NCBI RefSeq assembly: GCF_013385175.1
Contig: NZ_JABZEO010000012.1
Location: forward strand, 1-64,000
Length of the DNA stretch: 64,000 nt
Source of the DNA: Allochromatium humboldtianum
GTDB lineage: Bacteria; Pseudomonadota; Gammaproteobacteria; Chromatiales; Chromatiaceae
Direction of reading: 5' to 3'
This document shows, in pieces, positions 15,849 to 25,313 of this stretch. The translations under genes and the position numbers were made by a program. Positions within the stretch are counted from its first letter, which is position 1. Each line of letters starts with the position of its first letter. The notes beneath the pieces were generated by a model that was not told where the DNA came from, ran no database searches, and was given only the letters and a program-made list of their open reading frames with translations.

Positions 15849-18800
15849 TTACACAATGTAGAGGTTACCGCCCGCATCCACACCAAACCCTGCTGCAGCA
15901 ATATTCTGACCCGTCAGGGTAATTTGAACATCACCGGCGGCAGAGAATGCACCATCACCATTTGCGTCAAACAGAATGACTGTATTCGCACCCGCAGTGA
16001 TGATAACTTCATTCGCTGTAGCTGTGCTGGCAGCACCAACATTCGTCACAGCGTTGGCGAAGTCAAAGATGGTGCCCGAAGCCAAATCAACTGCTGTAGC
16101 TTGGAAAAGCACTCCCTGAGTTCCTGTCGAGGCTCCAAACTCGAACGTAAAGATGTTGCCCGCCGCATCGGCGTCAACGTCCGCCACAGTGGCATTGGCA
16201 CGACCGAAGTCAATGGTCAGATCGCCGCCCACGTTAGTAATGCCATCGGCGACTGTGTTCGTAATGCCGCTGTTATCAGCCAAACGAACCGTCCCCGCTG
16301 TAAAGCCATCGAAGTCAACCTTGGCATTTACCTGCGCACTGGAGATGTCGATCACATTATTGACGCTCGTGGCCGAGAAATCGTCATCTGCGAAGGTCAA
16401 GGCAGTCGTGCCGCCAATGGCTCCAGTTCCAGTCGTCTGGAACACTTCAAGACCATCGATTTTGCCAGCCAGAGCCCCATCCAATGCCTTGCCATTCAGA
16501 TTAACGGTCAGGGTATCGAGTGCACCCGCGCCGAGATCCACGATATCAGCGGTGACATCCAGGCCATTATCATCGCCCAAGGTCACGGTCACGGTATCGC
16601 TGCCGCCACCGGTCTTCAGCGAGTACGCTGAAGCAGCCGTCGCGGTCAGGTTGATATCGACCTTCTGGTTCGCCTCTAGAGAAGCGTCAATCGTGACATT
16701 CGCCGTACCGGTGCCATCGGTCACCGTAATCGTCGTTGCCGCATCGATATCGCCATCAGCCGTGGTCCAGGACAGCGCCTTTCCGTTCAGGGTAAAGCCC
16801 ACGGTTTCGAACGACACGATATCGCCGGCATCGGCAGTAAACGTCTTATTGGTGAGCGCAACCGACAGCGAGTCGGTACCGTTACCGCCGTTGATCTGGA
16901 AGTCATCCCCATCAACGTTACCCGTCGCCAGTTCGGCCACGGTCACATTGTCAGTGCCGCCATTGAGAGCCAGCACAAACGAACCATTTGTGCCACCCTT
17001 ATCGAAGCTATTGACAACGATGGTGTCGATCCCGTCACCCGTTGTGGCGTTTATGTTCTGCCCGCCGTCGAAGGTCGCCTGCGCAGAGCCCGTGTAAGCG
17101 GCCGCCGCGATACCATTGAGCAGATTGACCGTGACGGCCTCGCTCGTTTCGGCACCGGCATTGATAACCACCGTGCCGAGCGCCTGTCCAGTCTGATTCC
17201 GATAGGTGTTGGTCTCGGCGCCATCGGTCGTGGTGATCGAGAAATTCCCGCCCACTCCCGAGAACTCAACCACATCGACACTGGTCAAGGCCAGATTGGC
17301 GCCATAGTTACCCGCGCCGACACGGACGATGTCGCCAGCGGCGTTGGAACCGATCACGGCGCGGTTATAGGCGGTCACATCGGCCGCCGCAACCGTGACG
17401 GTATCCGCCACCGCACTGCTGACATCCGCCGTCTGCACGCCGCGATACAGGACGTTATTCACCTGCGCGCCGGTACCGGCGGTCAGCACGCCAGTCGTCA
17501 TGTTGAAGGCGACGGGGGCGGCTTCTGCGCTGGCATTCAGCCTGAGCTGGTTGGTGTTATTGCCAACGAAGCTCTGCACGCCGGCTGCTTGAGCGGCGGC
17601 AACCGTGGCGTAACCGCCGGCGAAGCCCGGAACGTTGATGTTGCCAGTGTCCGTGGCGATCGTGACATTGCCGGTCAGATTCACCGCATTGACACCGGCC
17701 GCCGTCACCACCGAGGCCGCATCCAGGGTCGTCACGCCAGCCAGATTGACCCGCAGGTCGTTGCCGTCCAGGGTGCCGTTGCCATCCACATCCACCCAGA
17801 AACGGCTGTTGGAGGCATCGAACACCGACGACACTAAACCGCCACCGGCCAGCGCACCCTGCGCCAGGTCAAAGGTGGCCTTGGTACCCGCATAGGCCGT
17901 CGCGCCCAAGCCGCTGATGTCGATGATGTCGGTTTTATTGACAAAATCGGCGATGGTATCGGTGCCAGTCGAGTTGGATTGATTCAAGGCGGTATAGATG
18001 ACGCGGTCGATGCCATCGCCCAGGGTGATGCCGTCGGCGCCGGTCGATGCGTTCACCACGTCATTGCCGCTGCCGACGTTGATCGTGTCGTTCTTCACGC
18101 CGCCGGTCACCGTGTCATTGCCGCTGCCGGTGGTGATCGTCGCATTGGCGGTGGCGCTGTAAACGACTCCCGTCAGATCGAGGTCACCAGTGGCATCGCC
18201 TGCCGCCACGGTCGTCACCTTGCTGCCGGCTGTCGTCACCGTCAGCCCTTCCACGCCGGTGATGTTCAGCGTATGGACATTGGTGTTGCCACCCAGGGTG
18301 TTGAGCAGGTTGAGGGTATGGGCGCCCCCGGCCGTCGCGCCATCGCCATTGGAGATCAGATTGACTGACTCGATGGTGCCGGACACGAAGTCAACATCTG
18401 CGACAACGCTGTTGTTCACCTTGTCCTGGCCCAGCGCAAGCGTGAACTGATCGTTGGTGGCGGCAGTTGCGCCGTCATCGATCGTGAGGGTTCCGACGTT
18501 CGCGCCGCCGCCGATACCCTGCAGGATATCTACCCGCTGCTGCGTGGCATTGAGGTTATCGATCCGCGCAGTGTTGTAGCCATTTGCCAACTCGAACCGC
18601 GTCGCATCGGCAAAATCGCTGGCATCCAGCACGTTGGCGGCATCCGCAACGTTGTTGATCAGCGTGCTCTGTACGCGGATGTATTCGACGCCGGAGATTT
18701 TGGTTCTCGCGGCGATCAGGTCGGCTTGGTCGGCGACGATCCGGTCATTACCGTCCCCGCCGGTCACTTGATCGTTGACATTAAGCGTGCCGGTGGCGAA

Positions 18801-20084
18801 GGTGACCTGATCGTCGCCTTTACCGCCGGTGAAAGTCACATTGTTGGCATTGCCTGCGCCGATGCCAACCGTCAGACCGCCGCCGGTCGAACCCGTGGCA
18901 TCGATGGTCTTGGTGGTGTTGTTCAGGGCGTTAGTGATGGTGACATTCTTGTCGCCCGAGAAGTTCAACGTCGTGAGATCAGTGTCAAGAGTCGCAATCT
19001 TGGTGTCAGCGCCCGTCGCCACAACATTGACGGTTTCAATACCGCCATTGGGGTCACCGACACTCCCCAGCGTCACGACACCGGCATTGGAATTGTTCAC
19101 GGTGAGCACCACCGCATCGGCGGCACCGGCCACGACGCTGTCCTGGTACTGGACGGTCGCATTGCTGGCGCCGGTCAGGCTGTCGAGGCTGAGGTTGGCC
19201 AGCGTGGTGAGCTGCTGGAAGACAGCCGTCTGACTGCTGTTGCGGCTGACCAGAGTCTCAAGACCCGTGGCACCGGACAGTTCGAAGGTCTGCTGTGCAC
19301 CGTCGGCGGTAACTTGCAGGGTCTCAATATTGGAAAGCTCGAAGCCGGCGTAGTTTTTGGCCGCATCGGAGTAAACGCGCAGCACATCCTCGCCATTACC
19401 GCCATTGAGATTGTCGCCGGCAGTCAAAGTCGTATTGGTGCCGACGATGATGTCGTCACCCGAGTTGTCGGTGGTGCCATTGGAACCGACCATCCCAACG
19501 ATGGTGTCGGCACCTGTAGTGAGCGTGAAGGTCTGGCCGGGGTTGCTGCCACCACCCTGTACCATATCCTCAATGGCGTTGTCCACCTGCTCCTGCGTCG
19601 CCGGAGTATCGGTGGTCACGGTCGCCAGGAAGTCACGCGCGCTCTGCCGCCCTGCATCCGTCTGGAAGGCCAGAATCTCCTCAGTCGTGTCGAGCGACTC
19701 GACCCACAGCCTGGAGGTCTCGATCTTGGCGTCGCGCACAGCCACATCATCTTCCTGCGCATTATAGGCGACGGTATATGCCAGCCCGGGCAGGGAGACG
19801 CGACCGGCCAGCACCTCACCGGTCCAGTAATTCAGACCCGCCGCCGCCGCATCGCGGCCAAAAAGATTCTGGAAGATCTGATTGACCTGAGCCTCAACCG
19901 ACTTGCCGCCAAAAAGCGCCTGCGACTCGGGGGAGTTATAGAAGTCATCAGCGATGATGAGCCAGTTGCCACCACTCTGGTCCATCAGGCTGGTGTAGTA
20001 GGCGAGACCAGAAGGCGCCGGCGGACGGCCGAAATAGCCGAGGAACAGCGTGTAGACCTGGTTCTCATAGATGGAAGTAGCCAT
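15849..20084 (-). CDS. S-layer/RTX-like secreted repeat protein with N-terminal DUF4214-type module
   Basis: A 1411-residue protein with ATG 20084 after AAGGAG. Residues 1 to about 175 form a DUF4214-type module (YTLFLGYFGRPPAP, FGRDAAAAGLNYWTGEV, YTVAYNAQ). The remainder is Ala/Thr/Gly/Asn/Asp-rich beta-repeat with several calcium-binding nonapeptide motifs (GGKGDDQVTF, GGDGNDRIV, TGSGNDTVTGG). It has no Sec signal peptide and is nearly free of cysteine, which fits type I secretion, and a HlyD/PrtD pair and SapC lie 20 kb away. The likely role is a crystalline or adhesive surface layer. A fifth of the coding length is low complexity, so exact orthology is uncertain. It has its own terminator and probably a long 5' leader. 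Confidence 0.85.
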   Translation of the reverse strand: MATSIYENQVYTLFLGYFGRPPAPSGLAYYTSLMDQSGGNWLIIADDFYNSPESQALFGGKSVEAQVNQIFQNLFGRDAAAAGLNYWTGEVLAGRVSLPGLAYTVAYNAQEDDVAVRDAKIETSRLWVESLDTTEEILAFQTDAGRQSARDFLATVTTDTPATQEQVDNAIEDMVQGGGSNPGQTFTLTTGADTIVGMVGSNGTTDNSGDDIIVGTNTTLTAGDNLNGGNGEDVLRVYSDAAKNYAGFELSNIETLQVTADGAQQTFELSGATGLETLVSRNSSQTAVFQQLTTLANLSLDSLTGASNATVQYQDSVVAGAADAVVLTVNNSNAGVVTLGSVGDPNGGIETVNVVATGADTKIATLDTDLTTLNFSGDKNVTITNALNNTTKTIDATGSTGGGLTVGIGAGNANNVTFTGGKGDDQVTFATGTLNVNDQVTGGDGNDRIVADQADLIAARTKISGVEYIRVQSTLINNVADAANVLDASDFADATRFELANGYNTARIDNLNATQQRVDILQGIGGGANVGTLTIDDGATAATNDQFTLALGQDKVNNSVVADVDFVSGTIESVNLISNGDGATAGGAHTLNLLNTLGGNTNVHTLNITGVEGLTVTTAGSKVTTVAAGDATGDLDLTGVVYSATANATITTGSGNDTVTGGVKNDTINVGSGNDVVNASTGADGITLGDGIDRVIYTALNQSNSTGTDTIADFVNKTDIIDISGLGATAYAGTKATFDLAQGALAGGGLVSSVFDASNSRFWVDVDGNGTLDGNDLRVNLAGVTTLDAASVVTAAGVNAVNLTGNVTIATDTGNINVPGFAGGYATVAAAQAAGVQSFVGNNTNQLRLNASAEAAPVAFNMTTGVLTAGTGAQVNNVLYRGVQTADVSSAVADTVTVAAADVTAYNRAVIGSNAAGDIVRVGAGNYGANLALTSVDVVEFSGVGGNFSITTTDGAETNTYRNQTGQALGTVVINAGAETSEAVTVNLLNGIAAAAYTGSAQATFDGGQNINATTGDGIDTIVVNSFDKGGTNGSFVLALNGGTDNVTVAELATGNVDGDDFQINGGNGTDSLSVALTNKTFTADAGDIVSFETVGFTLNGKALSWTTADGDIDAATTITVTDGTGTANVTIDASLEANQKVDINLTATAASAYSLKTGGGSDTVTVTLGDDNGLDVTADIVDLGAGALDTLTVNLNGKALDGALAGKIDGLEVFQTTGTGAIGGTTALTFADDDFSATSVNNVIDISSAQVNAKVDFDGFTAGTVRLADNSGITNTVADGITNVGGDLTIDFGRANATVADVDADAAGNIFTFEFGASTGTQGVLFQATAVDLASGTIFDFANAVTNVGAASTATANEVIITAGANTVILFDANGDGAFSAAGDVQITLTGQNIAAAGFGVDAGGNLYIV

Positions 20085-20354
20085 GCTCTAAAAACTCCTT
20101 AACGGAATGTTGGAAAACGATCTTTGCAGTACCGACAATGCTATGACGACTCAGGCTCTGTCCCGGACGACGCTGTCAATCGTGTTTCGCCGCACGAGCC
20201 CTGCATACTCATCCGCCCTGTAGAAGCGGATACTGCCCTGCCTGGACGCCGATTTCAAGCGCCAGACACACCGTTCGCGCCATCGCACCCGCGCGGCCCG
20301 CGGAACACAGCCCACCGGAAGCGCCAAGCGGTGCGGATTTGCAACGACTTTGTG

Positions 20355-20384
20355 ATTTTAGCAAATCCAACCAAGCTTTGTGAA
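20355..20384 (-). promoter_or_regulatory. Candidate promoter of the S-layer-like gene
   Basis: On the minus strand TTCACA (20379-20384) and TAAAAT (20355-20360) are 18 bases apart, in the only AT-rich part of the 390-base gap. This would give a leader of about 265 bases, as known for some abundant surface-layer messages. The assignment rests on sequence only. Confidence 0.35.
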
Positions 20385-20402
20385 CTTGTCGCCTGTCTTT
20401 TT

Positions 20403-20415
20403 CATGTCTAACATG
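20403..20415. promoter_or_regulatory. Palindrome CATGT-cta-ACATG upstream of the candidate promoter
   Basis: A perfect 5-bp dyad just upstream of the candidate S-layer promoter and 60 bases before the divergent gene at 20477. It could be a regulator site for either gene. Confidence 0.3.
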
Positions 20416-20476
20416 TCGCTTTGCCACAACACCCTCGATACGCACCCCAAACGCCCCACCGGCCTCGGACCCTCAG

Positions 20477-21307
20477 ATGTCTCTGATCCTCACCACCTCG
20501 CACTCGATCCTGACCCTGGACCCGGCCACGGGCACGACACACCGACGCCGACACGGCGAAGGACTCTACTACGGACTGGCGCGCACACCGAGCGGACAAC
20601 TCCTGACCGCCGCACGCGGACGCCTGGTCTCAGCCCCCACCCCACCCGACCAAGAAACCGGCGCCATCTTCATACTGACCCCCGACTGGCGCCTGGAGAC
20701 CGCCTGGCGCCCCCCCTTCCCCCTGCGCGACCTGCACGAGATCGCCTGGCACCACGACGCCCTCTGGGCCACATGCAGCCATGACGACCTGATCGCCATC
20801 CGCCGCCCCGACGGCACCTGGCAGCGCTGGTGGCCCCTCGGCCAACCCCCGGCCGCCAGCCCACCCGACTGCTTCCACTTCAACTCACTCCTGTTCGAGG
20901 ACGACCAAGTCTGGGTACTCGCCCACCAACGCGGACCCAGCCGACTGCTGGCCTTCCCCATCGAGGCCGCCCTGGCCGGCCACACCGTGCCCCCGACCCG
21001 AGAGATCGAACTCGGCGTCCAGGCCCACAACATCCGGCGCCTCGATGGCAACCTCTGCACCTGCTCATCCGCCGAAGGCGTCCTCGTCAGCGAAACCGGA
21101 TGGCGGCTGGAGGTCGGCGGATTCACGCGCGGCATCGCCCAAATACCGGGCGGCTGGGCAGTCGGCGTCTCCGAACTGGCCGAACGCCGCGAACGCGACC
21201 TGACCACCGGACAGGTGGTGTTCTTCGACCAAGCCTGGCGCGAAACCGGCCGCATCGCCCTGCCCGGCGAGGGCCTGGTGCTGGATCTGCTCTGGTCCGA
21301 AGACTGA
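20477..21307 (+). CDS. Conserved hypothetical protein, probable beta-propeller
   Basis: A 276-residue protein of short beta-strand repeats with WxxT/C and D-G turns (ILTLDPATGTTHRR, GLYYGLARTPSGQLL, WATCSHDDLIAI, CFHFNSLLFEDDQVWVLAH). The pattern suggests a six-bladed propeller similar to conserved proteins found near sulfotransferase and TPR surface genes. It has no signal peptide. It is the first of three plus-strand genes, and the MBOAT acyltransferase follows 15 bases later. The function is not known. Confidence 0.6.
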   Translation: MSLILTTSHSILTLDPATGTTHRRRHGEGLYYGLARTPSGQLLTAARGRLVSAPTPPDQETGAIFILTPDWRLETAWRPPFPLRDLHEIAWHHDALWATCSHDDLIAIRRPDGTWQRWWPLGQPPAASPPDCFHFNSLLFEDDQVWVLAHQRGPSRLLAFPIEAALAGHTVPPTREIELGVQAHNIRRLDGNLCTCSSAEGVLVSETGWRLEVGGFTRGIAQIPGGWAVGVSELAERRERDLTTGQVVFFDQAWRETGRIALPGEGLVLDLLWSED

Positions 21308-21322
21308 TCGGCGTACCGGCGC

Positions 21323-22840
21323 ATGCTGTTCAATTCGCTGGAATTCATCCTGCTCTTCCTGCCCCTGACCCTGCTGCTGTGGCGGCTGGCGCTGGGCTGG
21401 GGCGGACTGCGCCCGGCGCTGGCGCTCCTGGTCGCCGGCTCCCTGCTCTTCTACGGCTGGTGGAACCCCGCCTATCTGCCCGGACTCGTCGCCTCCATCC
21501 TGCTCAACTTCTGGATCGGGCGCCAGATCCTGAACGCACTCGCCGCCGGTCGCAAACCCCTGGCCACCCGCTGGCTCCAGCTCGGACTCGTCTTCGACCT
21601 CGCCGTGCTCGGCGTCTTCAAATACGCCTACTTCATCGCCGACAACCTCGCCGTCCTCGGCGGCTGGCACGTCCCCTTCGCCCCCCTGCTGCTCCCGCTC
21701 GGCATCTCCTTCATCACCTTCCAGCAACTGGCCTACCTGATCGACTGCCGCCGCGGACAGGTGCGCGACCACGGGCTGCTCGACTATCTGGTCTTCATCA
21801 GCTTCTTCCCGCAGCTCATCGCCGGCCCCATCGTCCACCACCGACCGCTGATCGCCCAGCTCGACACCGCACGCAACCCCCTGCTCCCGACACGCGACCA
21901 CTGGCCCCTGGCCGTCACCCTCTTCGCCCTCGGACTGTTCAAAAAGGTCGCCCTGGCCGACACCCTCGCCCGCTACGCCACACCCGCCTTCGAGGCCGCC
22001 GCCCTCGGCCCGGTCAGCGGCGATCTGGCCTGGCAGGGGATGCTCGCCTACAGCCTGCAACTCTATTTCGACTTCTCGGGCTACTCGGACATGGCGCTCG
22101 GCCTCGGGCTGCTGTTCGGGCTCAAGCTGCCGGTCAACTTCGACTCGCCCTACCGCGCCCGCTCCATCATCGACTTCTGGCGCCGCTGGAACATCACGCT
22201 CTCGCACTTTTTGCGCGACTATGTCTACATCCCGCTCGGCGGCAATCGATTGGGCGCAGGGCGACGCCGGCTCAACCTGCTCGCCACCATGCTGCTGGGC
22301 GGACTCTGGCACGGGGCCGGCTGGACCTTCGTCCTCTGGGGCGGACTGCATGGCGGGCTGCTGCTCATCAACCATGCCTGGCGTGACCGGTGCGCCCGCT
22401 CACAACGTCTCGGCACACTCGCCGCCCGCGTGCCGACGCCGGTCTGGATCGGCCTGACCTTCCTGTTGACGGCCCTGGCCTGGGTGCCGTTTCGCGCCCC
22501 GAGCTTCGCCGCCGCCCTGAACCTCTACGCCGGACTCCCTGATCTCGGCGCACTCTTCGCCGCCCTCGGCACCGCCCCCTGGTGGCCGACACCCGCCTTC
22601 TGGCAGGGCTGGCTCGACGCCGATCCGGCGCTCGCCTGGGCCTGGATCGCCCTGGGGCTTATGATCGTCTGGGGCCTGCCGACCGGCTGGCGCTGGGTCG
22701 GCTATGATCCCGAACCCAACCGGCCGCTGAAGCGGCGGTCGGGCGTGTTCCAGGGGATCATCGCGGGCCTGCTGCTCTGGATCGCGCTCAAGACCCTGCT
22801 GACCGCGCCGGCGAGTGAATTCCTCTATTTCAACTTCTGA
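21323..22840 (+). CDS. MBOAT-family O-acyltransferase (AlgI/PatA-like)
   Basis: A 505-residue integral membrane protein with about ten hydrophobic segments. Diagnostic features are LDYLVFISFFPQLIAGPIVHH, DFSGYSDMALGLGLLFG, the FWRRWNITLSHFLRDYVYIP stretch and the catalytic histidine in GGLWHGAGWTF. Members carry acetyl groups across the inner membrane for O-acetylation of exopolysaccharide or peptidoglycan. The downstream gene encodes the usual SGNH-type partner. An acetylated glycan made by the genes at 26-46 kb is a likely substrate. Confidence 0.9.
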   Translation: MLFNSLEFILLFLPLTLLLWRLALGWGGLRPALALLVAGSLLFYGWWNPAYLPGLVASILLNFWIGRQILNALAAGRKPLATRWLQLGLVFDLAVLGVFKYAYFIADNLAVLGGWHVPFAPLLLPLGISFITFQQLAYLIDCRRGQVRDHGLLDYLVFISFFPQLIAGPIVHHRPLIAQLDTARNPLLPTRDHWPLAVTLFALGLFKKVALADTLARYATPAFEAAALGPVSGDLAWQGMLAYSLQLYFDFSGYSDMALGLGLLFGLKLPVNFDSPYRARSIIDFWRRWNITLSHFLRDYVYIPLGGNRLGAGRRRLNLLATMLLGGLWHGAGWTFVLWGGLHGGLLLINHAWRDRCARSQRLGTLAARVPTPVWIGLTFLLTALAWVPFRAPSFAAALNLYAGLPDLGALFAALGTAPWWPTPAFWQGWLDADPALAWAWIALGLMIVWGLPTGWRWVGYDPEPNRPLKRRSGVFQGIIAGLLLWIALKTLLTAPASEFLYFNF

Positions 22841-22851
22841 GCCGTCACGCC

Positions 22852-23832
22852 ATGCGCGCCTCGTCCTACTGGATCTCGCTGGTCGTCACCCTGCTGCTGC
22901 TGTCGGCGCTCTGGAGCCTGCTGTTCCGGCTCCAGCTCGGCCAGCCGGTGCCGGGCGCACGCTGGATGGCCGAGGCCTATGCGCTCAAGCAGGCGCGCGC
23001 CGCCGCCCTGCCCAGCCCCAAGGTGGTGGTGCTCGCCGGTTCCAATGCGCTCTTCAGTCTGGACTCGGGCCGACTGGAAGCGGCCTGGGGGCGGCCCGTG
23101 GTCAATCTCGGCGTCAATGCGGCGTTGGGACTGGACTACATCCTGCGCTCGGCCGAGCCCTATCTGAACCCCGGCGATCTGGTGCTGATGCCGCTCGAAT
23201 ATCCGCTCTACCAGGGCGACACCACGCCGAGCGCGCAACTGCTCGATCACGTCGTCGGACAGGATCCCGACTATTGGCGCGGGCGGCCGCTGCACGAGCG
23301 GGCCGCGTTCGTCGCGCGTCTGCCGGCGGCGCGGCTGCTCGCCGGTCTGCGTCGGCAGCCAGATCCGCTTCCGCCCGGCACCGGACTCTATGGCGGGCAG
23401 CATCTCGATGCGCGCGGCGACTACACCCACAACGACCCCGAGCGGCTGACGCCCGAGGAGCGCGCCGCCGTCGAAGCCGCGCACGCCGCCGCACGCGCCA
23501 AGCGCCACACCTACGGGCGCGACGATCGCCCGAACGCCCTCGGATGGCGTCGGCTGCGCGCGTTCCAGCGCCGACTCCAGGCGCGCGGCGTCACACTCTG
23601 GCTGGCGCCGCCGACGCTCATGGATCAGCCCAGCTACCACCAAGACCCGCGCGAGCGCCGTTACTACGAGACCCTGCCCGAGCGCGTGCGCGCCCTGGGC
23701 CTGAGCTTCTTCGGCGAGCCGCGCGCGTTCATGTATGCGCCCGAGGACTTCTTCGACACCCCCTATCACCTCACCGCCGCCGCCCGCGCCCGCCACACCC
23801 TGGCGCTCATCGAACGCCTGCCCAAGCCATAG
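22852..23832 (+). CDS. SGNH hydrolase-like partner of the MBOAT acyltransferase (AlgJ/DltD-like)
   Basis: A 326-residue protein with an N-terminal membrane anchor (residues 7-25) and a periplasmic domain. The nucleophile block is VVVLAGSNALFSLDSG (GSN in place of GDS), followed by VVNLGVNAALG and GDLVLMPLEYPLY. A C-terminal D-x-x-H-type ending is present (DFFDTPYHLT). It starts 11 bases after the MBOAT stop. Such pairs complete acetyl transfer to surface polymer in the periplasm. A few bases beyond its end, the second accessory hot spot begins. Confidence 0.8.
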   Translation: MRASSYWISLVVTLLLLSALWSLLFRLQLGQPVPGARWMAEAYALKQARAAALPSPKVVVLAGSNALFSLDSGRLEAAWGRPVVNLGVNAALGLDYILRSAEPYLNPGDLVLMPLEYPLYQGDTTPSAQLLDHVVGQDPDYWRGRPLHERAAFVARLPAARLLAGLRRQPDPLPPGTGLYGGQHLDARGDYTHNDPERLTPEERAAVEAAHAAARAKRHTYGRDDRPNALGWRRLRAFQRRLQARGVTLWLAPPTLMDQPSYHQDPRERRYYETLPERVRALGLSFFGEPRAFMYAPEDFFDTPYHLTAAARARHTLALIERLPKP

Positions 23833-23913
23833 GTGTCCAAAACCGTGGACATGGCCGTTATTCCGCTACTGGAAGAACATTGGACGTTGGCCGCTCAGTG
23901 GGCTGAAGGTGAC

Positions 23914-23942
23914 TTGACAGCGTGCGCACAAATGGCGCACGA
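23914..23942 (+). promoter_or_regulatory. Promoter and operator of the TacAT operon
   Basis: TTGACA (23914-23919) is followed by the perfect dyad GTGCGC-acaaatg-GCGCAC (23922-23940) in the spacer. The -10 is weak (acgatt/gattca). The dyad is 32 bases before the antitoxin start and is the likely binding site of the ribbon-helix-helix antitoxin. Confidence 0.55.
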
Positions 23943-23971
23943 TTCATCAGGTACGCATTTAGGAGTCCGCT

Positions 23972-24247
23972 ATGACAGCCCTTGCCAAAGATACCCGGCT
24001 GCACATCCGCTGCGATCAGGAGATACGCCGTTTGCTCGACAAAGCGGCCGCGTATGCGCATATGAGCGTTTCCGAGTTCGTGCTCAGGAATGCGGTCGAG
24101 CAAGCCCAGTCGGTCGTGCAGGCGCACGAAGCCATCACCCTGTCTCAGGATGATTTCGCCGCATTCCTGGACGCACTGGATACGCCGGCCCAAGCCAACC
24201 CCGCATTGCAGCGCGCGTTCTTCCGTCACGCCAAGCACGTGCAGTAA
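23972..24247 (+). CDS. tacA: TacA-type ribbon-helix-helix antitoxin (DUF1778)
   Basis: A 91-residue protein. The N-terminus RLHIRCDQEIRRLLDKAAAY followed by MSVSEFVLRNAV is the DUF1778 ribbon-helix-helix. The C-terminal half (ITLSQDDFAAFLDAL) is the toxin-binding tail of this family. ATG 23972 follows AGGAG. The toxin gene begins directly after the TAA. It probably represses the promoter at 23914-23942 together with the toxin. Confidence 0.9.
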   Translation: MTALAKDTRLHIRCDQEIRRLLDKAAAYAHMSVSEFVLRNAVEQAQSVVQAHEAITLSQDDFAAFLDALDTPAQANPALQRAFFRHAKHVQ

Positions 24248-24748
24248 ATGGCCTATTTCATTCACGCACTCGACGGCAATGCGCAGACGACCGGCTTCGA
24301 TTGTGGTGAGAAAGCGCTCGACGAATACCTGCAGCGCTATGCCTCGCAGGACATCAAGCGTGGTGTGGCGCGGGTTTTTGTGGCTAGCCCAACCGTGCAA
24401 CCCCAGGTGACGGCCGGTTTCTACACGCTCAGCGCCGCCGGCATCGCCGCTGAGACGCTCCCCGAGAAGTTGCGTAAAAAACTGCCTCGCTACCCAGTTC
24501 CGGTGGCACTACTTGGCCGTTTGGCTGTGGGCCGGCGGTTTCATGGGCAGGGACTCGGTTCAATCCTGTTGGCAGATGCGTGTAAGCGTGTTGCTGCAGC
24601 CAGTGAAACGCTGGCGGTGGCCGCCATCGTTGTTGATGCCAAATCACCCAAGGCGGCTGCGTTCTATCAGCACTTCGGCTTCATCGAACTTCCCGGCGAG
24701 CCCGGCCGCTGGATACTGCCACGCTCACACTTTGCGGATTTGGCTTGA
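24248..24748 (+). CDS. tacT: TacT-type GNAT acetyltransferase toxin
   Basis: A 166-residue GNAT protein. The acetyl-CoA loop is visible as VGRRFHGQGLGSILLADA, with LLGRLAV before it and FYQHFGFIELPG near the end. The opening DCGEKALDEYLQRYASQD is typical of TacT toxins, which acetylate the amino acid on charged tRNA and stop translation. It has no gap to tacA. The pair lies between the acetylation genes and a fragment of a DUF4214-type gene. Confidence 0.9.
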   Translation: MAYFIHALDGNAQTTGFDCGEKALDEYLQRYASQDIKRGVARVFVASPTVQPQVTAGFYTLSAAGIAAETLPEKLRKKLPRYPVPVALLGRLAVGRRFHGQGLGSILLADACKRVAAASETLAVAAIVVDAKSPKAAAFYQHFGFIELPGEPGRWILPRSHFADLA

Positions 24749-24757
24749 GTCGTCGCC

Positions 24758-24847
24758 AGGCTTTCCTGCAATCAGCAAGCGCGGGGCCGTCACACGTTTG
24801 GCGTCCAAGATGGCCAAGTCTTCGGCGCTCGCGTTATAGGCGATGGT
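24758..24847 (-). pseudogene. Fragment of a DUF4214-type gene
   Basis: On the minus strand the frame reads TIAYNASAEDLAILDAKRVT and then loses similarity. It matches the end of the DUF4214-type module in the metalloprotease at 36766 (YTIAYNAAAADQAVLDAKIA) and in the S-layer-like protein at 15849 (YTVAYNAQEDDVAVRDAKIE). Only about 21 to 30 residues remain, with no start or stop of their own. From here to 25011 no gene is seen. Confidence 0.65.
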
Positions 24848-25011
24848 CCTTCTCAACACACAGCCATGGCCGGAAAACCTCAAGCTCAGAGCGCGGGCTG
24901 TCGACTTTCATGGGGCCGAGTGTAGCCGATGCGCGGGTGTGGAGGGCTGGGGCGTCAGCTTTGCGCTACGCGAACCCATTCGATCCTGGCCCCTGTTCGC
25001 TCTCCTCGCGG

Positions 25012-25039
25012 TTGCATTGGCTCGGGAACGAGCTAGAAT
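25012..25039 (+). promoter_or_regulatory. Promoter and small palindrome ahead of the AbrB-PIN operon
   Basis: TTGCAT (25012-25017) and TAGAAT (25034-25039) are 16 bases apart. The spacer contains the dyad GCTCG-ggaa-CGAGC (25020-25033). It is a plausible autorepression site for the AbrB-type antitoxin 35 bases downstream. Confidence 0.5.
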
Positions 25040-25073
25040 CAAATTCCTTACTTCATTACTTTCGGAGACTGCA

Positions 25074-25313
25074 ATGCTGGCCAAGCGTACGAGCAAGAAC
25101 CAGATCACCCTACCCAAGGCCATCGTCCAGACCGCCGGCGAGGCCGACTACTACGACGTCACCGTTCAGGACGGCAAAATCGTGCTGACACCGGTTCGCC
25201 TGCAGCAGGCGGATGCCGTACGGGCCAAGCTGGAAGAACTGGGCATCACGCAAGACGACGTGGGCGACGCCATCGCCTGGGCGAGAAAGCATGCGTCAAC
25301 TACCCCCGCCTGA
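25074..25313 (+). CDS. AbrB/SpoVT-type antitoxin
   Basis: A 79-residue protein starting MLAKRTSKNQITLPKAIV, the swapped-hairpin AbrB DNA-binding fold, followed by an acidic helical tail (LEELGITQDDVGDAIAWAR). A longer frame from 24843 would read through the promoter and is rejected; ATG 25074 has GGAG seven bases upstream. The last residues (STTPA) and the stop are encoded by the left arm and loop of a strong hairpin at 25303-25322. The PIN toxin follows 17 bases later. Confidence 0.85.
   Translation: MLAKRTSKNQITLPKAIVQTAGEADYYDVTVQDGKIVLTPVRLQQADAVRAKLEELGITQDDVGDAIAWARKHASTTPA

Noticed and set aside
18726-20102. 458-residue plus-strand frame opposite the intact S-layer-like gene
   Set aside because: Shadow of the minus-strand coding sequence; composition and lack of motifs argue against a real product.
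20830-22386. 518-residue plus-strand frame overlapping the propeller and MBOAT genes
   Set aside because: Arg/Pro/His-rich out-of-frame reading of high-GC genes with clear products in another frame.
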